From: an uncultured Pseudomonadota bacterium
GTDB lineage: Bacteria; Pseudomonadota; Alphaproteobacteria; RUG11792
Direction of reading: 5' to 3'
NCBI GenBank assembly: GCA_902796345.1
Contig: CADBOF010000012.1
Span: 1-59,887 of the forward strand
DNA length: 59,887 nt
The stretch's first letter is position 1; the number at the start of each line of letters is the position of its first letter. The notes under the pieces were generated by a model that saw only the letters and a program-made list of their open reading frames with translations, was not told the origin of the DNA and made no database searches. The position numbers and the translations under genes were made by a program. Positions 8,655 to 17,228 of the stretch are shown piece after piece.

Positions 8655-9382
8655 TCGTTGTAAAGTGGCTCTTGGATTGCTTCTAATAATCCAAGAGCTT
8701 TGAATGATACATATTTTCCTCTTGCGACTATTATATGATCAATAAGTTTAATCTCCAAGGAGTTACATACATTAACAAGTTTATTTGTTACATACTGATC
8801 TTTCAAAGAAGGGGTTGGATCTCCGCTTGGATGGTTATGAACCATAATAATACCAGTAGCACCGATTTGTAAACAAAGCTTAACAATCTCTCTTGGATAA
8901 AATGATACCGAATTTACCGAACCGCGATGTAGTACTCTATCATCGATTACGTAATTTTTATTATTAAGATAAATAACACGAAATTCTTCGTATAAAAGAC
9001 TATTCATATGAAACTTCGCGTAATTAACCAAATCGTTAAAACAATTAATTACTGGAAGTGAATATAGTTGTGATCTTAAAGTTGCTTTTACCAACATATT
9101 TATTATTTTTAAAGCATTACAAACAGCAACTCCAACTCCTTCAATTTCTGATAACGAAGTAATTTCAGCGCTTAATATTCCATTTAAATTTTTAAATCTC
9201 TTGAGTAGTTGCTTTGCTAATTGTTTTGTGTCTTTACGTCTGAATATAAGAAACAACATCATTTCGACAATTTCATAATCAGCGAATTGTTCGTATCCGT
9301 TTTTGTACAATTTTTGCAATATTCGTTGTCTATGTCCGATATAGTGAGGTTTTGAATTTGTAACAGCACTACCGATTTTCAT
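8651..9382 (-). CDS. radC: RadC-family JAB/MPN-domain protein
   Basis: 243 residues. The N-terminal half carries a helix-hairpin-helix region (LSEIEGVGVAVCNALK, about 60-75) after the opening GHRQRILQKLYKNG. The C-terminal half is a JAMM-type metal site with HNHPSGDPTPS near residue 175 and an upstream glutamate, as in predicted metalloproteases. RadC was once linked to DNA repair, but its cellular role is not settled. Its ATG overlaps the dprA stop as ATGA, so the two are probably translated from one message. The pairing with dprA is common in bacteria and suggests DNA-related work. Confidence 0.92.
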   Translation of the reverse strand: MKIGSAVTNSKPHYIGHRQRILQKLYKNGYEQFADYEIVEMMLFLIFRRKDTKQLAKQLLKRFKNLNGILSAEITSLSEIEGVGVAVCNALKIINMLVKATLRSQLYSLPVINCFNDLVNYAKFHMNSLLYEEFRVIYLNNKNYVIDDRVLHRGSVNSVSFYPREIVKLCLQIGATGIIMVHNHPSGDPTPSLKDQYVTNKLVNVCNSLEIKLIDHIIVARGKYVSFKALGLLEAIQEPLYND

Positions 9383-10419
9383 ATTAAAACAATTTCATTG
9401 TTGTACGTTTTTGCAACTTTTCCTGACAGTTCAAGTTGTGAAACAACAGCTAACAGTTCAGATATTGCAATGTTAGTAACGTCGGCTAACACATCAATTG
9501 ATACAGGAATTGATGAAAGCTGTGTCAGTACGATGTTGGATACTTCGTCGAAGTCTCTATTTGAGTAATTTTGTGTTATATGTTGTTGTATTGATTTTTG
9601 TATCGTAGCGTTTGGTTTAATAATTTCCAAAACGTCCTGAGCCGTTTGTACAAGATTAGCTCCATTTTTTATAAGTAAATTTGAACCAAAGGATCTTGGA
9701 TCGAGTGGAGAACCTGGGACAACCATTAATTCACATCCCATATCCAACGCTAATTCTGCTGTGTTCATTGTTCCAGATTTTAAAGCTGCTTCTATAACTA
9801 CAATTCCACTAGAAATTGATACCAATAGTTTGTTACGTGCAAAAAACATCCCTTGATCTGGATTTCTCCCAGGTGGTACCTCAGTGATTGCAACGCCATT
9901 AGAACATATACTTTGAAATATTTTTGTGTTTTCTTGTGGATATATGTTATCCAGGCCGAACGGCAATACAGCAATTGCTTTACCATATTTTATAGCACTT
10001 GTAAGAGCACATGTATCAATTCCTCGAGCCATACCAGAAGCAATAGGGAAATATTCACTAAGTTGATCTGCAAATTTTTTTGCCACACTGTGCCCAGTAA
10101 TCGAAGCATTTCTTGCCCCAACAATTGATATTAAATTTTCATTAAGAAGACAATAATTACCAGAATAATATAGTATTGGTGGTGGTAATGTATAACTTTT
10201 CAGATGTTTAGGATATTTATCATCTATTGCTATTAATACGTTGCCTTTTGCTTTTTTATAAATTTTTTCTGCTTCACGTCTGTCAAATTGAAATTTTACA
10301 TGACGTAACGCATTTGTTGCATTTTTATAGAGATTTATTAATGTCCAAAAACTTTTTATGCCGACATTTTTTGTGTAGAATAATTGTATCCAATCTATAA
10401 CATCTTTTTCATTTACCAT
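9379..10419 (-). CDS. dprA: DNA-processing protein DprA (Smf)
   Basis: DprA protects incoming single-stranded DNA and loads RecA during transformation. The 346 residues show the extended Rossmann fold: ISIVGARNAS near residue 93, SGMARGID, AVLPFGLDNIYP, GRNPDQGMFFARN and VVIEAALKSGT. A C-terminal winged-helix-like segment follows from about residue 290. The ATG at 10419 lacks a strong ribosome-binding site. It is first in a two-gene unit with radC. No other competence gene is in the window, so in this genome it may serve recombination rather than uptake. Confidence 0.95.
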   Translation of the reverse strand: MVNEKDVIDWIQLFYTKNVGIKSFWTLINLYKNATNALRHVKFQFDRREAEKIYKKAKGNVLIAIDDKYPKHLKSYTLPPPILYYSGNYCLLNENLISIVGARNASITGHSVAKKFADQLSEYFPIASGMARGIDTCALTSAIKYGKAIAVLPFGLDNIYPQENTKIFQSICSNGVAITEVPPGRNPDQGMFFARNKLLVSISSGIVVIEAALKSGTMNTAELALDMGCELMVVPGSPLDPRSFGSNLLIKNGANLVQTAQDVLEIIKPNATIQKSIQQHITQNYSNRDFDEVSNIVLTQLSSIPVSIDVLADVTNIAISELLAVVSQLELSGKVAKTYNNEIVLI

Positions 10420-10685
10420 AAAAGTGTATTATTTTATTTTTTACAAGTCTAGTTGAACGACTGTTAAATAACAATTAACAAATTTTGTAAGACAAAGCTT
10501 TTTGTAATATAAATTTCCGTTCGTTATTAAATATAACGCCCGCAACTTCTTTTGTGAAAAATAAAAATTTTACGGTTAAATTTGTGTTTTGATAAATATG
10601 CTTATTTGAATTTTATAGACAGAAGCAACTAACAATTAAAAAAAACGATTAATAAAGCCAATCAAACTGAATTAAATTTAAATGA
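10420..10685. other. AT-rich gene-free spacer between dprA and HU
   Basis: Both flanking genes read leftward, so this spacer lies upstream of dprA and downstream of HU. I see no open frame of note, no RNA gene and no convincing promoter. The only structure near it is the inverted repeat at the end of the HU gene. Confidence 0.5.
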
Positions 10686-10736
10686 TGCGTCGCTTGCTAA
10701 AACGCAAGCGAACAAAAACTATTTTTTTGCGACGCA
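10686..10736 (-). terminator. nested inverted repeats at the HU gene end
   Basis: A perfect seven-base hairpin (10691-10697 with 10704-10710, six-base loop) lies just after the HU stop. An outer pair, TGCGTCGC at 10686-10693 and GCGACGCA at 10729-10736, shares bases with it and reaches into the last HU codons. The two foldings compete. On the minus strand the sequence after the hairpin is only weakly T-rich, so termination is likely but not proven. Confidence 0.5.
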
Positions 10737-11021
10737 GTCTTTAAGTTGTTTACCAGGTTTAAACTTTGGAACGAATGTTTCAGGAACAGAAACCTCTTCG
10801 CCTGTACGTGGGTTTCTAGCAACTGTTGCCGATCTTTTCGAAACAAAAAAATTACCAAAACCAATAAGTCTTATTTCTTTGCCTTCACATAAAAATTTTT
10901 CGATAGCTTTACAAAAAGAATTGAGAGCATTTTCGGTATCAATTTTGGGTAGCCCAGAAATAGCAGACATTTCGTTTACTAATTCTGCTTTTGAGATCTT
11001 TTCAGTATCCGATGTTGTCAT
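10719..11021 (-). CDS. HU-family DNA-binding protein
   Basis: A 100-residue nucleoid protein of the HU/IHF family, which bends and compacts DNA as a dimer. The start at 11021 is fixed by a GGAG ribosome-binding site seven bases upstream. After a short N-terminal extension (about eight residues) come the two helices, the LIGFGNF turn near residue 55, and the DNA-gripping arm with VARNPRTGEEV; it ends in KFKPGKQLKDCVAKK. The arm and C-terminus resemble HU more than IHF subunits. Single gene with its own upstream region, which contains a 14-base palindrome. Confidence 0.93.
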   Translation of the reverse strand: MTTSDTEKISKAELVNEMSAISGLPKIDTENALNSFCKAIEKFLCEGKEIRLIGFGNFFVSKRSATVARNPRTGEEVSVPETFVPKFKPGKQLKDCVAKK

Positions 11022-11479
11022 AATTTCTCCTTCACAAATATTTTTAAGTAATAGAGGAGGAAACTTATATTTATAACAATCCCCCTTCTTCGGAAAAACT
11101 AACATACAAATAACTGACAAATCAACAAACGTGTCTAAATGTTTAGATAAAAATGTAAATCAATCTTTATTTTATCTGCGTTTTTGCTTTGGGTGTAAAA
11201 TCCACTGAAAACGGTTTGTTCCTATCGATAACGTACTATCAACTTTTATTTATTTTCGTTTGGTGCCGTTTTTTTGTTGTACTGTTCGTACTGTTTATGT
11301 TTGCAAAGTTACTTCTCTTGTTGTATAGAAAAAACGATTTGATGAATTTTTGTCAAAATTCGTTAACAATTTGCTCAAAATTTATCATAAAATTTTAAAT
11401 TTATTTTAACAAAAAATATACAGCACTTTACGTTTTAAAACCATCTTATTCTGTTATCCAATGGGTTATACTTATTTTT
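11022..11479. other. gene-free region upstream of HU and of the Myb-like gene
   Basis: This divergent spacer must hold the promoters of both flanking genes. The clearest element is TCTAAATGTTTAGA at 11134-11147, two six-base arms around TG. A 69-codon frame inside (11189-11398) is composed almost only of Phe/Leu/Val with no start signal, and I do not call it a gene. No terminator or RNA is evident. Confidence 0.45.
11134..11147. promoter_or_regulatory. 14-base palindrome upstream of HU, possible operator
   Basis: TCTAAA-TG-TTTAGA is a perfect dyad about 115 bases upstream of the HU start codon. Its size fits a dimeric repressor site. The binding protein is unknown. Confidence 0.25.
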
Positions 11480-11974
11480 GTGAATAACCCGTCTTTAGTT
11501 ACTGAGTCAGTGGATAAAAAAACGGATTTGATTGCGCAACAAAACGAACGTAAAAAAGCGAGGACAAAAAAACGATGGAAGCAATCAGACTTAGTTGTGT
11601 TAAAGCGAGAATTTAATAATGGCACAAGGTTAAAAGTAATAGCAAAAATATTAAATCGAACAGAAACTTCAATAAATAAAGAATTATCAAGAAGCGGAAT
11701 TCGTTTACGACGAATAAAAAAAGGAGAACAATTGATAATAGAAAAAGTTAATTCTGATAACAAACAATCAGATAACTTATTGATTGTTATTGATTATTTA
11801 AAAACAAAAGACTATAACATAGCGCGCGACAAACCAAACGAAAATAATTGTAAAAATGCATTTTATCGATTAAACAATAAACCGATGTCGGCAACACGGT
11901 TGTTAGTTATTGCTAATAAGCATCGATTAGAAGACGGATTACCTGTTTTCCGTATAAAAGAACCTGAAAATTAG
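11480..11974 (+). CDS. putative DNA-binding protein with Myb/SANT-like helix-turn-helix
   Basis: A 164-residue basic protein with a GTG start. Residues about 31-78 (RWKQSDLVVLKREFNNG, then IAKILNRTETSINKELSRSGIRL) have the tryptophan, spacing and third helix of a Myb/SANT-like helix-turn-helix, a fold also used by the alphaproteobacterial regulator GcrA, although the sequence is not a clear GcrA. The C-terminal half (SATRLLVIANKHRLEDGLPVF) may be a second small helical domain. No clear ribosome-binding site. It lies 33 bases before rlpA on the same strand. Likely a regulator; target unknown. Confidence 0.6.
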   Translation: MNNPSLVTESVDKKTDLIAQQNERKKARTKKRWKQSDLVVLKREFNNGTRLKVIAKILNRTETSINKELSRSGIRLRRIKKGEQLIIEKVNSDNKQSDNLLIVIDYLKTKDYNIARDKPNENNCKNAFYRLNNKPMSATRLLVIANKHRLEDGLPVFRIKEPEN

Positions 11975-12007
11975 TTAATATCATAATATATTGAGCATGA
12001 GACTTGC

Positions 12008-12706
12008 ATGCATTTTATAAATAAAATATCAATAATCGTTGTGGGGGCGTTGTTATGTGGGTGTGGGGCTCACAAAACGTACACAGGCGGAACTAGTATT
12101 TCGTCTAGACCGTATTATTGCCGAGGAAGTTGGTATTATCCACAAAATTATTACGAATACGATAAAATCGGACTTGCATCGTGGTATGGAAACGATTTTG
12201 CAGGAAAACCAAAAGCAACAGGTTTAATATTTGATCCAAACGATTTCACTGCCGCTCACAGAACATTACCGCTTCCAACTGTAGTTAAAGTCACTAATCT
12301 TAGAAATGGACGTTCTATAATAATCGTTGTTGATGACAGAGGACCATACACATATGCAGGACGCATAATTGATTTATCTTATGCCACTGCAAAAGCTCTT
12401 GATTTGCATAGATATAGACCGTCACAAGTTAGAATTCAATCTTTACCAGAAGATAGTTTAAAATTATCAAACTATATAAAAAATCATTGCAAAAATCGAC
12501 GTGATCCATATGGCAGAACATGGACAGAACTTTATTATCAAGAAATTAGAAAAACAATGCCACGTACAAAGCATTTAAGAAAAAATGAATTACCACGTGT
12601 GCCATCAAAACTTAACGCAACAAAGCAACGCATTTTACAAAAACAACAAAAGAATCAACATGTACACTTGTGTAAAAGGTGTCGCAAGGCAATTGTTTAT
12701 GTCTGA
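12008..12706 (+). CDS. rlpA: RlpA-like lipoprotein (septal peptidoglycan factor)
   Basis: RlpA is an outer-membrane lipoprotein with a double-psi beta-barrel; in Pseudomonas it is a lytic transglycosylase for glycan strands without stem peptides. Here the signal peptide ends with a lipobox-like L-C-G-C (probable lipidated Cys19). The barrel shows ASWYG (57-61), AAHRTLP (82-88), VTNLRNGRS and DDRGPY (109-114). The family glutamate after the (A/T)-G pair is leucine here (Leu73), while His84 and Asp110 remain, so activity is in doubt. There is no SPOR domain; the tail from about 150 is basic. Its 3' end overlaps convergent tssF by ten bases. Confidence 0.85.
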   Translation: MHFINKISIIVVGALLCGCGAHKTYTGGTSISSRPYYCRGSWYYPQNYYEYDKIGLASWYGNDFAGKPKATGLIFDPNDFTAAHRTLPLPTVVKVTNLRNGRSIIIVVDDRGPYTYAGRIIDLSYATAKALDLHRYRPSQVRIQSLPEDSLKLSNYIKNHCKNRRDPYGRTWTELYYQEIRKTMPRTKHLRKNELPRVPSKLNATKQRILQKQQKNQHVHLCKRCRKAIVYV

Positions 12707-14373
12707 ACCGAAATATCTAAATCAACATAGCTATTAATAGGCTTGTTGTTTTGTAAATATCGTCTAATAACTTTAAATAACAGTGTTGCATATGGTGGCA
12801 ATCTTTTTTTGACATTTATTTTATATGTATATGCTTTTACAAATGAGCTACGAGCGTTTGCTATAATTCGTTTATTTGTTTCAATTAACTCAGTCGCAAC
12901 AATGTCATTAAGTATTGACTGAACAATGTTATTATATGCCCCAGAATTCATTGATGAAATATTACGTAATTTGTTAACAAATTGTCCTATGTTCGTTTTT
13001 GATAACTGTCCAAAAGCAAGTTGGTTAAATAAATTCCACATATCGCGTTTTGCAATATAAAACGGCTCTGTTATTTGTAGTATTAGCCTACCTTGCACAT
13101 CAGAAGACAACGCACCATCGGCCTGAACAGTTTTATCGATATTAATATTTCTGGGATTTATTTTGTTGAAGCATAACGTTTTTGCAAAAGCTACGTCCGC
13201 ATACGTATTTGACGGAGACAGATTTGTATCTACAAACGAAATATATGTCGAATTATCGTAATCAAATGGTTGTAGCCAATATACAGGGTTTGCAGTATTA
13301 TTAAGAGAACAGTAATCAAAGCTGAAATACTGAGGTACAATGTAATCTTCTTTCGTCATGCTGTCAATAAGGTGTACCTCTTTAATCGAATGAATAGCAA
13401 TATGCGGATTATCGTTTGATAGTAACAAATATCGTGATTTTGTATTGTCGAACCGAAAAGAATTAGTCATATAATTAAACAAATTAACAATTGGAACGGA
13501 ATTTATTTTTATAGCATTTTGGTTAAGCTTTATATCAACATCTGACAAACTTATACATATCGAAAAACGGTCAATATTTTTTAGGTTATTTTTTTGCATT
13601 GTTTTACTAACTCCAATTATCTTAAAAAACATGAATTTCTGCGGAAATAACAAAACTTCACGCAATAGGTGGAACGAATAATTTATAAATTTTGAAACTG
13701 GCACAGCCGTTTCATCTTCATTAAAACCGCAAAGTTCCAAACTATTTTGTAGGTCATATTGTTGTGAGTTAACAATCAATGTTATACGTGGCGTAGTCGC
13801 GAATAGTGATGCATAAATAGCAAAAGCGTTATCGCTCAATGAAGCATCAATATAGAACATCAAATGATCAATATGCATTTCTTCAACAGGGACGGACGTT
13901 GTTTTTATATCAATTCTCAGCTCTTTATATTTAGTTATAGACAATTTTACTATTTTAAGCGGATATATTGTTAGCGGATAAACTGTTTTGAATACGTAAC
14001 TATCGCTAGTTTCTTCGTTTGAAGCTTCTGATTGAATAACAGGAACCCATATTTTGGAATTACGAGGCAAAAAATCAAAATTAACACTGTCAAACTGTGC
14101 TACTGAACAAGGAGGAAATACGGAAGCAATTCCAGGATACAAACCTGTTAGTAAGTAATATGCTAAATGCTCTGCATTGTTGTCTATTTTTGTATTAAGT
14201 TGCGCAACCATAAACGCAAAAGACTCAATAATCCTCTCTGTATGCGGATCGTTAGAGCGATTGCCATTAAAATCGATCTTATCGGCAATGGTCGGATATT
14301 TTGAAGCAAATTTTTTACCTTGTTCTCTTAGAAAAACAATTTCTTCTTGATAGTGAGAAAGTATATCTTTCAT
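12697..14373 (-). CDS. tssF: type VI secretion baseplate subunit TssF
   Basis: 558 residues, slightly short for TssF (VasA/ImpG), which with TssK, TssG and TssE forms the baseplate of the type VI contractile injection system. The N-terminus is the best match: YQEEIVFLREQGKKFASKYP, then DPHTERIIESFAFMVAQLNTKID and LLTGLYPGIASVFPPCSVAQF. GGAG lies seven bases before the ATG. No other type VI gene (tssB, C, G, K, M or hcp) is within the window; the neighbours are rlpA and two secreted low-complexity proteins. The system must either be dispersed in this genome or be degraded. Confidence 0.82.
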   Translation of the reverse strand: MKDILSHYQEEIVFLREQGKKFASKYPTIADKIDFNGNRSNDPHTERIIESFAFMVAQLNTKIDNNAEHLAYYLLTGLYPGIASVFPPCSVAQFDSVNFDFLPRNSKIWVPVIQSEASNEETSDSYVFKTVYPLTIYPLKIVKLSITKYKELRIDIKTTSVPVEEMHIDHLMFYIDASLSDNAFAIYASLFATTPRITLIVNSQQYDLQNSLELCGFNEDETAVPVSKFINYSFHLLREVLLFPQKFMFFKIIGVSKTMQKNNLKNIDRFSICISLSDVDIKLNQNAIKINSVPIVNLFNYMTNSFRFDNTKSRYLLLSNDNPHIAIHSIKEVHLIDSMTKEDYIVPQYFSFDYCSLNNTANPVYWLQPFDYDNSTYISFVDTNLSPSNTYADVAFAKTLCFNKINPRNINIDKTVQADGALSSDVQGRLILQITEPFYIAKRDMWNLFNQLAFGQLSKTNIGQFVNKLRNISSMNSGAYNNIVQSILNDIVATELIETNKRIIANARSSFVKAYTYKINVKKRLPPYATLLFKVIRRYLQNNKPINSYVDLDISVQT

Positions 14374-14455
14374 AACACATCTCCATGATCTTTACTTAAT
14401 TTTAACAAAAAGTTCTTAAACTGCGAATATATGGCATTAAAAGTAAAAAATAATT

Positions 14456-15682
14456 ATGTTTAAATTTCTAATTAATTGTTTAATAAGCTTCGCCGTTATA
14501 TGTTTTTGTGAAATTTTTGAAATAGGTAATACTTCGCAACAAGTACAATCTGTTGAACAATCGCAGTCGATTGTTCAAGGTTCGAACATTCCACAACCTC
14601 CACCGCAACAAAACAACACTTCAACTAATGACATTAGTGGAATTCAACCAGATTCTGTTGTTGCGATAAGTCAACCGACAGCAGGAGGTGAGCCACAAGT
14701 TTTTTATACGGAAAAAGGTGCGGTTCCCGATAATTGGAAAGGGTGGTTTTACATAATGTCTGGGGCAGACTATATTAACTATATCCAAAACGGAACAATT
14801 GCGCAATTTAATAATGCACAACAATTTACTAATCAAGCCCATACGCAACATCAACGCGGAGCTATCGCGAACCCGCCACATTATACACCACCAAACGTGT
14901 CTCAACAGATAATTGGACGTCCGGGAGAATACAAACAATTTATACCTTCGCAGCAACTATCAAATAAACCTGTTTCTACAAATAGCTACACTACACCAAA
15001 TATTACTCAACAACCTGAAATTGCACAAACATTAATTAATCAACAATCGGTAAATGATCAACAACAAACAGTAATTCAGCAACCTACAGTTGCACAAAAG
15101 CAAACTATTATTCAACCTACTGCTATCACACAACTTTCCGCTATAGAATCGACACAACCAACAACTTCAGACATTTTAGTTAAAGAGATAACAGGAGGAG
15201 AAAAAGTTGAACAAGGCAAACCAGATAATGAAGTTCCAGAAGTACTTATACACGATGGAGCAGTTTACACATTAGCGAATTCAGTAGAAGTAACAAACAC
15301 GACAAATAACGAAAATACACAACATCAACAAACACCTCATGTATTATCACAACAAATACAACCAGCTATTACAATGTCCAATCAGTTAAATGCGAAGGAA
15401 CAACAAACAGATGTAGTACAATCACAACCTATGCGTAGTCAACCCGCAACACAACAATATGAACAACCCTCAAATGTAAATGAGCAAATTAATAACAATC
15501 AAATTAATAATAATCAACAAGAACAAATTGCTTATACTGTATACCCACAGATGGCAACCACATTACCTGCTCAAGAACAAGTAGTTGTAAACCAACAATC
15601 GTTGAATAATGGCAACGAAATTAACAATAGTGACAATATACTACCACAAGAAGTACAGCACAACAATAATAGTAATCTGTAA
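14456..15682 (+). CDS. secreted Gln/Asn-rich low-complexity protein
   Basis: I recognise no family. A signal-peptide-like start (about 1-20) leads into 390 residues dominated by Gln, Asn, Thr, Pro and Ser, with many QQ, NQ and QQP runs. The one stretch of ordinary composition is about residues 78-110 (FYTEKGAVPDNWKGWFYIMS), which may be a small folded module. Late repeats of NNQINNNQ type stand near residue 345. The next gene begins ten bases downstream with a strong AAGGAGG-type site, so the two form one unit, divergent from tssF. The composition suggests an extended or aggregation-prone secreted protein; surface, matrix or effector roles are all open. Confidence 0.65.
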   Translation: MFKFLINCLISFAVICFCEIFEIGNTSQQVQSVEQSQSIVQGSNIPQPPPQQNNTSTNDISGIQPDSVVAISQPTAGGEPQVFYTEKGAVPDNWKGWFYIMSGADYINYIQNGTIAQFNNAQQFTNQAHTQHQRGAIANPPHYTPPNVSQQIIGRPGEYKQFIPSQQLSNKPVSTNSYTTPNITQQPEIAQTLINQQSVNDQQQTVIQQPTVAQKQTIIQPTAITQLSAIESTQPTTSDILVKEITGGEKVEQGKPDNEVPEVLIHDGAVYTLANSVEVTNTTNNENTQHQQTPHVLSQQIQPAITMSNQLNAKEQQTDVVQSQPMRSQPATQQYEQPSNVNEQINNNQINNNQQEQIAYTVYPQMATTLPAQEQVVVNQQSLNNGNEINNSDNILPQEVQHNNNSNL

Positions 15683-15691
15683 GGAGGAATA

Positions 15692-16861
15692 ATGAAAGTT
15701 TGTGTACTGTTAGCAATATCATTGCTTGTTGTTTCATCAGCTGATGCTCTATTAACTGAAAATAAAGCAAATGAAATGGTAGAACAAGCAAAAAAACAAG
15801 CTATCGAAACAGCAACTCAGGAATTACAAGCTAAAATAAACGAACTCAATGCACAACACGAACAAGAAAAAAACACGCTACAAGCGGAATTAACAACTGC
15901 ACAGACAGAACAAAAAACATCAGCGGAAGAATTAAAAGCGTCTCAAGAAAACGCCCAAAAACTACAAGAAGAAATTAGCGAAAAAGATAAAACAATTGCT
16001 GAAAACAATCAAAAAATACAAGAATTACAAAGTAAAGTTGATAATATGTCTGGAATTCAAAGCCAACTTGAACAAAAAACAGTTGAGTTTGAGAATTTAA
16101 CTAAAACCTCTAACGAAGAAATTAATCGTATAAAAGAAGAAATGGATAAAAAAGTTAAAGAACTTGAAGAGCAAAAAAACACATTACAAACTCAGTCACA
16201 ACAGCAACTTAGCGAAACTACGTCAAGAAATGCGGAAGAACTTAATAGATTACGCAACGAGATGGAACAGCGAGTTCACGATTTAGAAGAACAGAAACGT
16301 ACATTACAATCTCAATCTCAACAACAAATAAGTGAAGCTAACTTAAGAAACAATGATGAAATCAATAGAATACGTACCGAATGTGATCAAAAAATAAAAA
16401 CTCTTGAAAATCAATCTCAACTTAAAGATGACACAATTAAATCTCATGAAGATACAATAAAAACGCAAAACGCCAAAATAGACGAATTACTAGCGATAGG
16501 ATCTGTATCTATTACTAGTACCGACAATACAGTAAATACAACTGAAATTATGTCTTTATTGGATTGCGCTTTGTTCGTGGGGCGAATGCAAAATTGGCAA
16601 GACACGAGCAATACTGGAAAATATTCAATTTCAGAACTGTCAAATATTGATTTTTACAAAACGTTATGGCGAGCTTTAAATGAAGTAACAGAAATACAAC
16701 AATGTAAATTACTTGAAATGTCTGCTTCAACTAGAAATAATTTAAATGAAATGGATTTTTATAAAACTTCAACTAGAGTTTTAAACGAAGTTATAAGCAA
16801 AAAACAAAAAAAGCTTAAAAATAAACAAGTTTTTTGGAAACAACTTCGTTCTGATAACTAG
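15692..16861 (+). CDS. secreted coiled-coil protein with internal repeats
   Basis: Unknown family. A signal peptide (MKVCVLLAISLLVVSSADA) is followed by a long Glu/Gln/Lys-rich coiled coil (about 25-265). Three copies of a 39-residue unit start near residues 141, 180 and 219, with the core LEEQK(N/R)TLQ(T/S)QSQQQ in the first two. The C-terminal part carries two units 35 residues apart, each starting DFYKT and containing (A/V)LNEV. AAGGAGG precedes the ATG. It shares a unit with the Gln/Asn-rich gene upstream. The architecture suggests a fibrous periplasmic or exported protein. Confidence 0.7.
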   Translation: MKVCVLLAISLLVVSSADALLTENKANEMVEQAKKQAIETATQELQAKINELNAQHEQEKNTLQAELTTAQTEQKTSAEELKASQENAQKLQEEISEKDKTIAENNQKIQELQSKVDNMSGIQSQLEQKTVEFENLTKTSNEEINRIKEEMDKKVKELEEQKNTLQTQSQQQLSETTSRNAEELNRLRNEMEQRVHDLEEQKRTLQSQSQQQISEANLRNNDEINRIRTECDQKIKTLENQSQLKDDTIKSHEDTIKTQNAKIDELLAIGSVSITSTDNTVNTTEIMSLLDCALFVGRMQNWQDTSNTGKYSISELSNIDFYKTLWRALNEVTEIQQCKLLEMSASTRNNLNEMDFYKTSTRVLNEVISKKQKKLKNKQVFWKQLRSDN

Positions 16862-17228
16862 TTTGCACGCACGTTCTTAAAATAGTAATAATAGTAATAT
16901 ACGACGTATGTTAAATTATTTAAATATTCATATATGTCTTTTATATTGAAAAGTTTAACAGCAAATCAATAAATACGCAAGATAAACACTGAATTCAAAT
17001 TATAGGAATAAAAAATATTGTAGTGTTATGTTTTTTGTCATTGATTTATTATTTAGTTTATAAAAAATAGATCTAAAAGAGTGATGATTCCTCAACAAAG
17101 GTTTGCTAATTTTTTTGTGCAAATTATATCACATATTTATGCAGGGAGCAAGTATTTCGATATATTTCTTAATATACAGCATTATAATACTGCAACACAA
17201 CGTCTTTTTATTTATGTGTCCAATTTTA
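16862..17228. other. gene-free convergent spacer before mutS
   Basis: The coiled-coil gene and mutS point towards each other here. The sequence is very AT-rich and holds no convincing hairpin with a T-run on either strand. A 60-codon frame at 17081-17263 runs into the antisense of mutS and has no supporting signal. Confidence 0.5.

Noticed and set aside
11189-11398. 69-codon hydrophobic frame upstream of the Myb-like gene
   Set aside because: No ribosome-binding site, composition is what AT-rich spacer DNA yields in that frame, and it lies in a region needed for divergent promoters.
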